Source: Streptomyces achromogenes (lineage in GTDB: Bacteria; Actinomycetota; Actinomycetes; Streptomycetales; Streptomycetaceae). From it: 64,000 nt of DNA. Both the position numbers and the translations under genes were made by a program. Below, piece after piece: positions 53,345 through 62,404 of the stretch. The notes under the pieces were generated by a model. The model made no database searches. It saw nothing but the letters and a program-made list of their open reading frames with translations, and was not told the DNA's origin. Positions within the stretch are counted from its first letter, which is position 1, and the number at the start of each line of letters is the position of its first letter. Location: assembly GCF_030816715.1 (NCBI RefSeq), contig NZ_JAUSYH010000001.1, forward strand, positions 620,001-684,000, in the 5' to 3' direction.

Positions 53345-54253
53345 ATGCCGGAAGAACAGACGGCGGCGGAGCAGCCGGCCGAACGGGCGGTGCCCGTGAC
53401 GGAGGTGGGGGCGTTCCTGAGCCGTCGCCGCGAGCAGATCGCCCAGCGCTGGGCCGACGAGACGCTGTTCCGCGTCGTGTTCACGGTCTCGCGGGACGAG
53501 GCGGTGGAGGCGGGCCGCGGCGTCGTCGACGCGCTCGCCCGGGTGGCCGTCTCCGGCCGGGTGGAGGACACCGACAGCGCCGGATTCACGCCGGTACGCG
53601 AGCAGTTGGCCCGGATGGCGGCCGCCCGGGCGCGCGCCGGGCTCAGCAACGCGCAGATCTCCCGCGAGGTGGACGCCCTGCGCACGCCCGCGGTGAACCT
53701 CCTGGTCACCGAGCTGGCGGAGGCGCCCGCCGAGCACCTCAGGGAATGCGCGACGACCCTGACCGCACTGATGGGCACCCTGCGGCTGGTGGTCCTGGAG
53801 ACCTCGCTGACGGAGGGCCAGGCGCTCATCGACCGGCAGCAGCTGCAACTGACGGAGGTCGCCACGCCGGTCATCCGGCTGTGGGACGGCATCGTCGCCG
53901 TGCCACTGATCGGGACGCTCGACAGCGCGCGCAGCCAGGTCGTGATGGAGACGCTGCTGGAGTCGGTCGTCGACCAGCAGGCGCGGTTCGCGATCCTGGA
54001 CATCACCGGGGTGCCGACCGTCGACTCGCTGGTCGCGCAGCACCTGATGAAGACGGTCGCCGCCGTACGGCTGATGGGCGCGGAGTGCGTCGTCTCGGGC
54101 ATCCGGCCCGCCATCGCGCAGACGATCGTGCACCTCGGTCTGGACCTGCCCGTGGTCACCCGGTCGAACCTCGCCGACGCCCTGGCGTACGCCCTCCACC
54201 GGCTGGGCGCCGGCATCGTGCCCGCCGGGTCCGGCGGTGCGGGTACCCGGTGA
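53345..54253 (+). CDS. rsbR: RsbR-like stressosome co-antagonist
   Basis: A 302-residue protein. Its N-terminal ~170 residues form a helical sensor different from the classic globin-like RsbRA domain. A C-terminal STAS domain follows, with ILDITGVPTVDSLVAQHLMKTV and GAECVVSGIRPAIAQTIVHLGL. The second conserved phospho-Thr (IAQT) is kept, while the first position is Ser (VDS). RsbR and RsbS form the stressosome shell that holds RsbT. GAGGAG precedes ATG 53345. The stop overlaps the rsbS start (GTGA). Confidence 0.9.
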   Translation: MPEEQTAAEQPAERAVPVTEVGAFLSRRREQIAQRWADETLFRVVFTVSRDEAVEAGRGVVDALARVAVSGRVEDTDSAGFTPVREQLARMAAARARAGLSNAQISREVDALRTPAVNLLVTELAEAPAEHLRECATTLTALMGTLRLVVLETSLTEGQALIDRQQLQLTEVATPVIRLWDGIVAVPLIGTLDSARSQVVMETLLESVVDQQARFAILDITGVPTVDSLVAQHLMKTVAAVRLMGAECVVSGIRPAIAQTIVHLGLDLPVVTRSNLADALAYALHRLGAGIVPAGSGGAGTR

Positions 54254-54654
54254 ACCACGACCCCTCCCGCGCGGGCACCGCCCATGTGCCGGTGCTGCGG
54301 CTCGGCGACGTCCTGCTGGTCACCCTTCAGGGCGACCTGCACGACGGAGCGGCGGAGCAGCTCCAACAGGACGTCGCGGAGTCGATCGTCCGCAGCCGGG
54401 TGACCGGCGTGGTCATCGACATCTCCGGTGTGGAGATCGTCGACTCGTTCCTGGGGCGTGTGCTGGCGGAGATCGCGGCGGGCGCACGGCTGCTGGCCGC
54501 CCGGACCGTGGTGGCCGGCATACGTCCCGCGGTGGCGATCACGCTGGTGGAGCTGGGGCTGACGCTGCCGGGGCTGCGGACGGCGCTGAGCACCGAAGCC
54601 GCCATGGAGATGCTCACGGCGTCGCCGGACGACCCGCGCCGGGAGCCTCGGTGA
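54250..54654 (+). CDS. rsbS: RsbS-like stressosome antagonist
   Basis: A 134-residue single STAS domain. GVVIDISGVEIVDSFLGRVLAEIAAGARLLAARTVVAGIRP matches RsbS, with the DSF serine in the position phosphorylated by RsbT (Ser59 in B. subtilis). Coupled by GTGA overlaps to both rsbR and rsbT, giving the invariant RST module. Confidence 0.92.
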   Translation: MNHDPSRAGTAHVPVLRLGDVLLVTLQGDLHDGAAEQLQQDVAESIVRSRVTGVVIDISGVEIVDSFLGRVLAEIAAGARLLAARTVVAGIRPAVAITLVELGLTLPGLRTALSTEAAMEMLTASPDDPRREPR

Positions 54655-55103
54655 GCGGGACGTCCGCGGGCGTCGACGCCCGCCTGCCGATCCGTTCGGA
54701 CCTGGACCTGGTGTGGGTACGGCAGCATGTGCGCCAAGCGGCGTCGGCGCTCGGCTTCGGTCTGGTGGAGCAGACCAAACTGGTCACCGCGGCCAGCGAA
54801 CTGGCCCGCAACACGCTGGTCTACGGCGGTGGCGGCGAGATGGAGGCCCGGGAGGTGTCGGACGGACGGGCGGCACGGGGGCTGCGGCTGACGTTCACCG
54901 ACCGCGGGCCGGGCATCGCCGACCTGGACCAGGCCCTCAGCGACGGATTCACCTCGGGCGAGGGGCTGGGGATGGGCCTGGGCGGCGCGCGCCGGCTGGT
55001 GCACGACTTCGCCATCGACAGCGCGCCCGGGGCCGGCACCACGGTCACCGTGACGTCCTGGGCGGTCCGCCCGCCCCGGCCGCGGGAGGAGCAGCCCCGA
55101 TGA
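54651..55103 (+). CDS. rsbT: RsbT-like serine/threonine kinase switch protein
   Basis: A 150-residue HATPase_c kinase. QTKLVTAASELARNTLVYGGGG is the RsbT N box, and FTDRGPGIADLDQAL and GLGMGLGGARRLV are the ATP-lid and G2 boxes. It phosphorylates RsbR/RsbS under stress, is released, and activates a PP2C (RsbU) phosphatase. Overlaps rsbS (GTGA) and the next gene (ATGA). Confidence 0.92.
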   Translation: MSGTSAGVDARLPIRSDLDLVWVRQHVRQAASALGFGLVEQTKLVTAASELARNTLVYGGGGEMEAREVSDGRAARGLRLTFTDRGPGIADLDQALSDGFTSGEGLGMGLGGARRLVHDFAIDSAPGAGTTVTVTSWAVRPPRPREEQPR

Positions 55104-56176
55104 CGCGCGTGTGGGACGTTCCGGTGCACGACTCGACGCGGGTGCGCGACGCCCGGGTGGCCGCGGAGGACGCGGCGGCGCTGGCCGGACTGGACGGGCC
55201 GCGCACCGCCGACGCAGCGCTGGTCGCCACCGAACTGGCGACCAACCTGCTCAAGCACGCGCGGGGCGGGCAGCTGCTCGTGGAGGCGGTCGCCGCACCG
55301 GGCGGACGCTCCGAAGCCCTGCTGGTGCAGATCGTCGCCGTCGACCACGGCCCCGGCATGTCCGACGTCCCGGCCGCGCTCGGCGACGGGTTCTCCACCG
55401 CGGGCTCCCTGGGCGCGGGGCTGGGCACCTGCCGACGGGTGTCGGACGACTTCGACCTGCACAGCGTCCCGGGCCGCGGGACCGTCGCGCTGGCCCGGAT
55501 CGGCAACGCCGCGGTCTCCACCGACCGTCACGGCCCGGCCGACGCCTCGTCCCCGCACTCCCCCGCCGCGGTGCGGGCCGGCGGGGTCAACATCCCCTTC
55601 CGGGGCGGCGATTGCTCCGGGGACGCCTGGACCTGCGTGCGGGACGGCGACCTGCTGACGCTGATGATGGCCGACGGCCTGGGACACGGTCCCGAGGCGG
55701 CCCGCGCCTCCGCCGCGGCGGTCGCGGAGGTGCGGCGCAGCGCCCACCTCCCGCCGGCCGAGCTGCTGCGCCGCCTGGACGGCGCGCTGCGCGGCACACG
55801 GGGCGCGGCGGTCGGCGTGGCCCGGCTCGACCTGCGCGCCGGGCGGCTGCGCTTCGCCGGCATCGGCAACATCGGGGCGCGACTGCGCGAGGGCGACTCC
55901 TGGCGGCATCTGGTCTCCCGGCCGGGCATAGTCGGCGTCCACCGGCCCACCACCCTGCCGGAGACGGAGGCCGACTGGGCCGCGGACCGGCTGCTCGTGC
56001 TGCACAGCGACGGGCTGCCCAGTCGCTGGACGCCGCCCGCCGACCACCGTCTGCTGTCCGCCGACCCCGCGCTCACGGCCGCCGTGACGGTGCGCGACGC
56101 CGGCAGTTCCGCCCGCCCCGTTCGGGACGACACCGCCGTGGCCGTCCTGTCCCCCAGCCCCTCGGACCGTCCATGA
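55100..56176 (+). CDS. HATPase-SpoIIE phosphatase fusion (RsbX-like)
   Basis: A 358-residue protein. The N-terminal ~135 residues are an RsbT/RsbW-type HATPase (AALVATELATNLLKHARGG, VDHGPGMSD, SLGAGLGTCRRVSDDF). The C-terminal ~200 residues are a PP2C domain like RsbX (FRGGDCSGDAWTCVRDGDLLTLMMADGLGHGPEA, RLLVLHSDGLPSRW). RsbX dephosphorylates RsbR/RsbS to reset the stressosome. Here kinase-fold and phosphatase are in one chain. ATGA overlaps on both sides place it between rsbT and the last phosphatase gene. Confidence 0.88.
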   Translation: MTRVWDVPVHDSTRVRDARVAAEDAAALAGLDGPRTADAALVATELATNLLKHARGGQLLVEAVAAPGGRSEALLVQIVAVDHGPGMSDVPAALGDGFSTAGSLGAGLGTCRRVSDDFDLHSVPGRGTVALARIGNAAVSTDRHGPADASSPHSPAAVRAGGVNIPFRGGDCSGDAWTCVRDGDLLTLMMADGLGHGPEAARASAAAVAEVRRSAHLPPAELLRRLDGALRGTRGAAVGVARLDLRAGRLRFAGIGNIGARLREGDSWRHLVSRPGIVGVHRPTTLPETEADWAADRLLVLHSDGLPSRWTPPADHRLLSADPALTAAVTVRDAGSSARPVRDDTAVAVLSPSPSDRP

Positions 56177-57987
56177 AGCGCAGCTGGCAGATCGCCGCCG
56201 TCGACGACGCGGCACGCGCGCGTATCGCCGTCGCCCGGGTGGCCGCCGCGTACGGCGTGGCCCCGCTGGACCGCACCCGGCTGTCGGTCGCGCTCAGCGC
56301 GCGGCTGCGCCGGTGTCTGACCAAGGGCGGCCTCTGGCGGCTCGGGCTGACCGCGGCCGGGGGGTCACTGCACGTCGAGGTCGCCGCCTCGGCCGCCGAC
56401 GACGAACCGCCGTGGCGGTTCACCGCGCCTTGCCCGGAGCCGGCCGCGGCCCCCGTCACCGATCCGGTGGCGGGCGACGTCACCGCCTTGTCGGAGGCAC
56501 TGCTCGGCGCGGACGAGGACACCGCGCTCGTGCTGGACAGGCTCGCCGAGCAGGAGGAGCTCGTCGCCTTCCACCGGGAGGAGCTGCACCAGACCAACCA
56601 GGGCGTCCTGGCGCTGCACGCCGACCTGGACGCCGCCGGGCGGGCCCAGCGCGAGGCGTTCGCGGCGGAACGGGCCGCACGCCGGGAGGCGGAGGACGCC
56701 CGCCGCAGGCTGACGTTCCTCGCCGACGCCAGCGCGGCGCTCACAGCCTCCCTCAACCACGAGGAGATCGTCCGCCGGCTGCCCGAGCTGCTGGTGCCCG
56801 AGTACGCCCGCACGGTCGACGTGTGGCTGTTCGACGCAGAGGACGAGCGGGGGACGTCCGCTCCGCGCCCCGCGGCCGCGGTGATCGCGGCCCGCACGGG
56901 GCGGCCCCAGTACGCGGCCGCCCGTCCCGGCGGTCTGCCCGGGGTGGACGACCAGCCGGCGTCGGCGCTGCATCCGTCCCGGCCCCTGCTGTGTGTGCCG
57001 TTGCCGACGCGCCGGGCGCCGCTGGGCGTGCTGACGCTGACCCCGCCCGGCGAGCGCTGGAACCCCGACGACGCCGTCATGCTCGTGGAGCTCACCCGGC
57101 GGGCGGGCGGCGCGCTCGACAACGCCCGCCGCTTCGAGCACAACCGGGACATCGCCGAGACCCTGCAGCGCGCCCTGCTGACGGAACTGCCCGCCGGCGG
57201 GGGGCTGCGGCTGGCGGCCCGCTATCTGCCGGCCACGTACGGGCTGAACATCGGCGGCGACTGGTACGACGCCTTCCGGCAGCCCGACGGCAGCCTGATC
57301 ACCGTCGTCGGCGACGTGACCGGGCACGGGCTGCACGCGGCGGTGATGATGAGCCAGCTGCGCACCGCGCTGCGCGCCTACGCCGTCGACGGGGGCAGTC
57401 CCGGCGAACTGCTGACCCGGCTGCACACCTTTCTGCACCACCTCCAGCCCGATCTGTACGCGACGGCCGTGATCGCCCGCTTCCGGCCCGGCGAACCCGT
57501 GCTGACGTGGGCGGCCGCGGGTCATCCGCCGCCCGTGCTGCGCGGCCCGGACGGGCGGGTGCGCACCCTGGACGCCAAGCCGGGGGCGATGCTCGGCATC
57601 CCCTTGCACCAGGAGATCGCCGACCACACGGCGCCGCTGGAACCCGGCTCCACGCTGGCGCTCTACACCGACGGCCTGGTCGAGCGGCGGGCGCAGGGCA
57701 TAGACCCGGGGATCGACCGGCTGGCGGCGGCGCTCGGCACGTTCCGTGCCGAGGAGCTGGACGCGGACCTGGACGGGGCGGCCGAGCGCATCCTGGAGCC
57801 GATGCTGAGCGACTCCGAACGCGACGACGACGTCTGTCTGCTGCTGTGCCACATCGACAGTCACATCGACAGTCACATCGACACCCGGGTCGGCGGCCAG
57901 GTTGACGGCCACGCCGGCACCCGGGTCGACGACCGTACCGCCGGCCGGGTGGGCAGCCGGGTCGGCGACGCCCGCGGCGGGGCGTGA
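56173..57987 (+). CDS. RsbU-like GAF-SpoIIE phosphatase
   Basis: A 604-residue protein. The N-terminal ~90 residues resemble a HATPase-like fragment (RIAVARVAAAYGVAPLDRTRLSVALSARL). A coiled coil (~115-190), a GAF (~195-335) and a PP2C domain (~345-555; NIGGDWYDAF, VVGDVTGHGLHAAVMM, LALYTDGLVERR) follow. It is the probable target activated by RsbT, acting on STAS antagonists. The C-terminus is a low-complexity tail starting with HIDSHIDSHID, encoded by a 12-bp DNA repeat. Last gene of the operon, started by an ATGA overlap. Confidence 0.88.
   Translation: MKRSWQIAAVDDAARARIAVARVAAAYGVAPLDRTRLSVALSARLRRCLTKGGLWRLGLTAAGGSLHVEVAASAADDEPPWRFTAPCPEPAAAPVTDPVAGDVTALSEALLGADEDTALVLDRLAEQEELVAFHREELHQTNQGVLALHADLDAAGRAQREAFAAERAARREAEDARRRLTFLADASAALTASLNHEEIVRRLPELLVPEYARTVDVWLFDAEDERGTSAPRPAAAVIAARTGRPQYAAARPGGLPGVDDQPASALHPSRPLLCVPLPTRRAPLGVLTLTPPGERWNPDDAVMLVELTRRAGGALDNARRFEHNRDIAETLQRALLTELPAGGGLRLAARYLPATYGLNIGGDWYDAFRQPDGSLITVVGDVTGHGLHAAVMMSQLRTALRAYAVDGGSPGELLTRLHTFLHHLQPDLYATAVIARFRPGEPVLTWAAAGHPPPVLRGPDGRVRTLDAKPGAMLGIPLHQEIADHTAPLEPGSTLALYTDGLVERRAQGIDPGIDRLAAALGTFRAEELDADLDGAAERILEPMLSDSERDDDVCLLLCHIDSHIDSHIDTRVGGQVDGHAGTRVDDRTAGRVGSRVGDARGGA
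57850..57885 (+). repeat. 12-bp tandem repeat at the 3' end of the phosphatase gene
   Basis: CACATCGACAGT occurs twice exactly and a third time with the last codon changed to ACC, encoding HIDS-HIDS-HIDT. The repeat is in frame, so copy-number change would only alter tail length. Confidence 0.8.
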
Positions 57988-57996
57988 GCAGGGCGG

Positions 57997-58509
57997 TCAG
58001 CCGTCCGGAGCGGCGGGCCCCCGGCAGGACGCCGGCGAGTCCGTCGCCGTGCGGGCCTGGTGGAAGGCGGACAGTCCGTGCTCCAGAGCGGCGCACTGGG
58101 CCGGCGTCATGGCCTCGAACACCGGCGTGAGCCGCCGGACCCCGCGCTCGGCCACGTCCGCGAGGACGCGGTGGCCGTAGGCGGTCAGCACGAGCCGCAC
58201 CTCACGCCGGCTGTGCGGCTGCGCGGTCCGCTCGAGCAGCCCCGCCGCCTCCAGCCGGTCGCAGAGGCGGCTCGCCGTGGGCAGGCCGACGCCGAGGTGC
58301 TCGGCCAGGGCCGTCAGGTTCAGCTCCGGGCGGCCCCGGACCGTCCGCAGGGCGTGCAGCTGCCGGGCGGGCAGCCGGGGAGAGGCCTCCTCCGCCGCCG
58401 CGAGCCAGCAGGCCACCAGGCTCTCCACGGCGTCGGCGACCTGCCGCACCTGCCTCCCGCGGTTCGTCCACCCTCCGTCGTCTGAGCTGTCCGCGTACCC
58501 CGCTGTCAC
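57997..58509 (-). CDS. MarR-family regulator, right flank of the stressosome operon
   Basis: A 170-residue winged-helix protein. HTH: LNLTALAEHLGVGLPTASRLCDRLEAAGLLERT, with the wing PHSRREVRLVLTAYG. It is paralogous to the MarR at 51510-51983; both genes lie on the minus strand, one on each side of the stressosome operon. Its stop is ten bases from that of the last operon gene (convergent). GTG 58509 has a weak ribosome site. Divergent from ndh, which it may regulate. Confidence 0.85.
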   Translation of the reverse strand: MTAGYADSSDDGGWTNRGRQVRQVADAVESLVACWLAAAEEASPRLPARQLHALRTVRGRPELNLTALAEHLGVGLPTASRLCDRLEAAGLLERTAQPHSRREVRLVLTAYGHRVLADVAERGVRRLTPVFEAMTPAQCAALEHGLSAFHQARTATDSPASCRGPAAPDG

Positions 58510-58562
58510 TGCTGTCGGACCACCGGATGTGTCATGTACGTCGGCCTACCCGAAGGACCGGG

Positions 58563-58588
58563 GCGTACACAGGTCCCTCGAGGGGTAC
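58563..58588 (+). promoter_or_regulatory. candidate SigB-type promoter of ndh
   Basis: GCGT, a 16-base spacer and GGGTAC match GNNT-N14-16-GGGTAY. It lies about 160 bp upstream of the ndh start, in the divergent marR-ndh region. Confidence 0.5.
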
Positions 58589-58746
58589 GACGCTGACCTC
58601 AGGAGAAACGTTCGTCTGCATGCCTCGCCCCGACTGGCGGAACCGGTCCGGGCGCGGTGGTATCGATCAGGTGCGAACGGCCCGGGGCGGGGCACGCGCA
58701 TGACGTCGGGGCAGACCGCCTGGAGCCGCAGAAAGGGATGGACATC

Positions 58747-60114
58747 GTGACACGACCCAGGATCCTGGTGGTGGGCGCCGGCTTCGCGGGGGTGGGGTGC
58801 GTTCGGCGACTGGAACGCGAACTCTCCACCGCGGAGGCCGACATCACCCTGGTGACACCGTTCGCCTATCAGCTCTATCTGCCGCTGCTGCCGCAGGTCG
58901 CCTCAGGCGTGCTGACCCCCCAGTCGATCGCCGTATCGCTGCGTCGCAGCAAGAAGTACCGCACCCGCATCATCCCGGGCGGCGCCATCGGCGTGGACCT
59001 CGCGTCGAAGGTCTGCGTCATCCGGACCATCACGGACGAGATCGTGAACGAGCCGTACGACTACATCGTGCTGGCTCCCGGCAGCGTCACCCGCACCTTC
59101 GACATCCCGGGGCTGACGGACCACGCGTTCGGGATGAAGACCCTGGCGGAGGCCGCGTACATCCGCGACCACGTCATCACCCAGCTCGACCTCGCCGACG
59201 CCAGCAACGACCCCGCCGAACGGGCCTCGCGGCTGCAGTTCGTGGTCGTCGGCGGCGGTTACGCCGGCACCGAGACGGCCGCCTGTCTGCAACTGCTCAC
59301 CCACAACGCGGTCAAACGCTATCCGCGGCTGGACCCGAACCTGATCAAGTGGCATCTCATCGACATCGCCCCGAAGCTGATGCCGGAACTCGGCGACAAG
59401 CTGGGCCGCAGCGCCCAGGAAGTGCTGCGCAAACGCGGCATCGACATCTCGCTGGGCGTGTCGATCGCCAAGGCGGGCCCGGAGGAGGTCACCTTCACCG
59501 ACGGGCGGGTGATCCCCACCCGGACGCTCATCTGGACGGCGGGCGTCGTGGCGAGCCCGCTGATCGCGACGCTGGGCGCGGAGACGCAGCGCGGGCGGCT
59601 CGTGGTCGGGGCCGAGATGAACCTGCCCGGGAACGACGGGGTTTTCGCGCTCGGGGACGCCGCCGCCGTGCCCGACCGGGCCAAGGGCGAAGAGGGCGCG
59701 GTCTGCCCGCCCACCGCGCAGCACGCCATGCGGCAGGGCAAGGTCGTCGCCGACAACGTCATCGCCACGCTGCGGGGCCGGCCGATGCGGCCGTACGTCC
59801 ACAAGGACCTCGGTCTGGTCGTCGACCTCGGCGGCACCGACGCCGTCTCCAAGCCGCTCGGCATCGAACTGCGGGGGCTGCCCGCGCAGGCCGTGGCGCG
59901 CGGCTACCACTGGTCGGCGCTGCGCACCGGCGTCGCCAAGGCACGGGTCCTGACCAACTGGACGCTGAACGCGGTCGCGGGCGACGATTTCGTCCGGACC
60001 GGTTTCCAGGCGCGCCGGACCGCGAAACTGAAGGACTTCGAGTACACCGACAGTTATCTGACGCCCGAGCAGGTGCGGGCCCGGGTCGAGGGGGCCGGCC
60101 CGGAAACCGCCTGA
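58747..60114 (+). CDS. ndh: type II NADH dehydrogenase / NAD(P)/FAD-dependent oxidoreductase
   Basis: A 455-residue membrane-associated flavoenzyme without transmembrane helices. FAD-binding ILVVGAGFAGVGCVRRLE starts at residue 5. The NADH-binding FVVVGGGYAGTETAACLQLL lies in the middle, FALGDAAAV is the second FAD motif, and PPTAQHAMRQGKVVADN is the quinone-site region. It passes electrons from NADH to menaquinone without proton pumping. GTG 58747 is favoured because AAAGGG lies nine bases upstream; ATG 58738 would put that site against the start. A SigB-type promoter is likely. Confidence 0.9.
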   Translation: MTRPRILVVGAGFAGVGCVRRLERELSTAEADITLVTPFAYQLYLPLLPQVASGVLTPQSIAVSLRRSKKYRTRIIPGGAIGVDLASKVCVIRTITDEIVNEPYDYIVLAPGSVTRTFDIPGLTDHAFGMKTLAEAAYIRDHVITQLDLADASNDPAERASRLQFVVVGGGYAGTETAACLQLLTHNAVKRYPRLDPNLIKWHLIDIAPKLMPELGDKLGRSAQEVLRKRGIDISLGVSIAKAGPEEVTFTDGRVIPTRTLIWTAGVVASPLIATLGAETQRGRLVVGAEMNLPGNDGVFALGDAAAVPDRAKGEEGAVCPPTAQHAMRQGKVVADNVIATLRGRPMRPYVHKDLGLVVDLGGTDAVSKPLGIELRGLPAQAVARGYHWSALRTGVAKARVLTNWTLNAVAGDDFVRTGFQARRTAKLKDFEYTDSYLTPEQVRARVEGAGPETA

Positions 60115-60142
60115 CATCCGCACGGCAGGAGAGTACGACGGC

Positions 60143-62389
60143 GTGAGAGCTGCGGCACGGTCGTTCGGCGCCCGGTGGCCAGATCGGGTCGCCGCGTCCG
60201 ATCCCGGTCTGCTGCGACTGGCGGCGGGGCTGCGCACGGTCGGCGCGATCGCCCTCACGCTGGCCGTGCTCTCCCTGCTGGGCGCGGACGTCTCACATCT
60301 GGTGGCGGGCGCCATCGCCTCGATGGTCGCCACCTTCGCCGTCCGGGAGAAGGAGCGCGGCCGGCAGGCCGTCACCCTGGCGCTGGGCCTGCCCGTGGCG
60401 CTCGCCTCGGTGTCGCTGGCGGCGCTGCTCACCTCCCGGACGGTGGCCGGCGACTTCTTCTTCATCGCCCTGATCTTCTGCGCCGTCTACGGCCGCCGGT
60501 TCGGCGACCGGGGGACCGCGCTCGGGCTGATCGGCTTCCAGGTCTACTTCATGGCCCTGTTCGTCGGGATCGGGACCTCGTCCCTGCCCGGCTATCTGGG
60601 GGTCGTCGCGGTGGCCTTCGCATGCAGCGCGACGGTCCGGTTCCTGCTCGTACGGCAGACGCCGTCCGGGATTCTGGAACGGCTGCGCCAGGCGTTCCGG
60701 GCGCGGCTCGCCCAGCTGCTGGACGCCCAGCTGGACCTGCTCGACGCCGGCCCGGACGACGCGGAGAAGGCCCTCGACCAGGTGCGCGAGGGCACCGCCC
60801 GGCTGCACGAGACGGCCATGATGATCCAGGGCCGGCTGGCGGAGGGCACGCCCGACGAGACGGTCGCCCGCCTGGTGCAGCGCCGGATCGCCGACGCCGA
60901 GATCGCCGCCGAGCGGCTGGGGCTGCTCCTGCTCACCGCCCGCAGCGCCGAGCGGGCCGACACCCTGACGCTGCACCTGCCCGGCGCGCCGCTGCCCGAG
61001 GCCACCCGGCTGCCGGTGCGCGACGAGGCCCTCGACACCCTCCGCCACGATCTGCGGGCGCTACGGCTGCTGGTGCGGCATCCCGCCGAGGCGGGGTCGG
61101 GCACCGTGCTGTCGCAGGTGCGCAACCGGCTGCTCGGCTATCGGGACGAGGAGAACCTGCCGCAGGCGCCGCCTCCCGTGCAGGACGTCTTCCGGGGCGT
61201 CGGCGAGGCCGCGCGCGCGGTGCTGGGCCTGCGGACCGCGCTCGACGGGCCGCAGGACGAGTCCGCCGACAGCCCCGAGACGGCCCGCTCCCGCGAGGAG
61301 CTCGACGCGGAGGACGCGGCGATCGGCGGCGCCGAGGAGGACGAGGCCCCGTCGGACGAGGTCACCGGGCTGCGGCGGCCGACCACCCGGGCCGCCGTGC
61401 AGGTCGCCGTCGGGTCCTCGCTGGCCATCCTCGGCGGCGAGCTGCTCTCCGCGCACCGCTGGTACTGGGCGGTGCTGACCTGCTGGATCGTGTTCATCAA
61501 CACGTCCTCCACCGGGGAGATCCTGGTCAAGGGCTACCGGCGGCTGCTGGGCACCGTGCTCGGCGTGGTGGCCGGCATCGTGCTGGCGGGCCTGGTCGGC
61601 CGGCACACGTGGACGGCGTTCGCGGTGGTGCTGCTGTGCGTGTTCGCGATGTTCTACACGGCGCCGCTGTCGTACACGCTCATGTCGTTCTTCGTGACCG
61701 CCGCGCTCGGTGTGCTGTACACGCTGCTGCACACCTACAGCCTGTCGGTGCTGGTGCTGCGGGTGGAGGAGACGGCGCTGGGGGCGGCGTGCGGGATCGT
61801 CGCGGCGGCGCTGGTGCTGCCGGTGCGCACGGACCGGCGGACCAACGAGTTGCTGGCGACCGTGCTCGAGCGGCTGAGCGGGGTCACCGAGGCGGCCGTG
61901 GAACAGCTGAGCGGCGCTCCCCCGGTCGATCTGCTGGAGCAGGCCCGGGACCTGGACCAGGCGCTGGCCGATCTGCGGGCCGCCACCCAGCCGCTGACCC
62001 ACCCGGTCACCCCGCTGCGGTCGCGGCGGGACACCGCCCGCTACGTCGTCGCGCTGCTGGAGACCTGTGCCTACCACGCGCGGTCCCTGGCGGCGACGGC
62101 GGAACTGCTGCCGACCCATCCGTCGATAGCGGCGGACCCGCGGCTGCGCCGGGCCGGTGCGCGCATCGTGCACAACATCGGGGCGATCGACGCGCGTGTC
62201 ACGGACGAGCGGAGCACGGCGCAGGTGCTGGCCGGGCCGAGCGTCGCCGCGCTGCTGAAGCCGGGCGTCCCCGGGACGCCGCGCTACGGGCGGGTGACCG
62301 ACCGGGTGCTGCGGCATCTCCAGCGCCTGGACGAGGCGGTGGTGGGCCTCGCCCGCCCGCTCGGGACGCCGGTGACGGCGCCGAAGTGA
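60143..62389 (+). CDS. FUSC-family integral membrane protein
   Basis: A 748-residue protein with two membrane blocks: an N-terminal set of about six helices (residues ~20-170, e.g. VGAIALTLAVLSLLGADVSHLVAGA) and a C-terminal FUSC_2 block (~410-560; HRWYWAVLTCWIVFINTSSTGEILVKGYRRLLGTVLG). Soluble helical domains lie between and after them. The layout is that of fusaric-acid-resistance/YccS-type exporters of aromatic acids. The substrate is unknown. CAGGAGA precedes GTG 60143; the gene follows ndh by 28 bases and is probably co-transcribed. Confidence 0.87.
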   Translation: MRAAARSFGARWPDRVAASDPGLLRLAAGLRTVGAIALTLAVLSLLGADVSHLVAGAIASMVATFAVREKERGRQAVTLALGLPVALASVSLAALLTSRTVAGDFFFIALIFCAVYGRRFGDRGTALGLIGFQVYFMALFVGIGTSSLPGYLGVVAVAFACSATVRFLLVRQTPSGILERLRQAFRARLAQLLDAQLDLLDAGPDDAEKALDQVREGTARLHETAMMIQGRLAEGTPDETVARLVQRRIADAEIAAERLGLLLLTARSAERADTLTLHLPGAPLPEATRLPVRDEALDTLRHDLRALRLLVRHPAEAGSGTVLSQVRNRLLGYRDEENLPQAPPPVQDVFRGVGEAARAVLGLRTALDGPQDESADSPETARSREELDAEDAAIGGAEEDEAPSDEVTGLRRPTTRAAVQVAVGSSLAILGGELLSAHRWYWAVLTCWIVFINTSSTGEILVKGYRRLLGTVLGVVAGIVLAGLVGRHTWTAFAVVLLCVFAMFYTAPLSYTLMSFFVTAALGVLYTLLHTYSLSVLVLRVEETALGAACGIVAAALVLPVRTDRRTNELLATVLERLSGVTEAAVEQLSGAPPVDLLEQARDLDQALADLRAATQPLTHPVTPLRSRRDTARYVVALLETCAYHARSLAATAELLPTHPSIAADPRLRRAGARIVHNIGAIDARVTDERSTAQVLAGPSVAALLKPGVPGTPRYGRVTDRVLRHLQRLDEAVVGLARPLGTPVTAPK

Positions 62390-62404
62390 GGGCGGGCCGG
62401 GACG

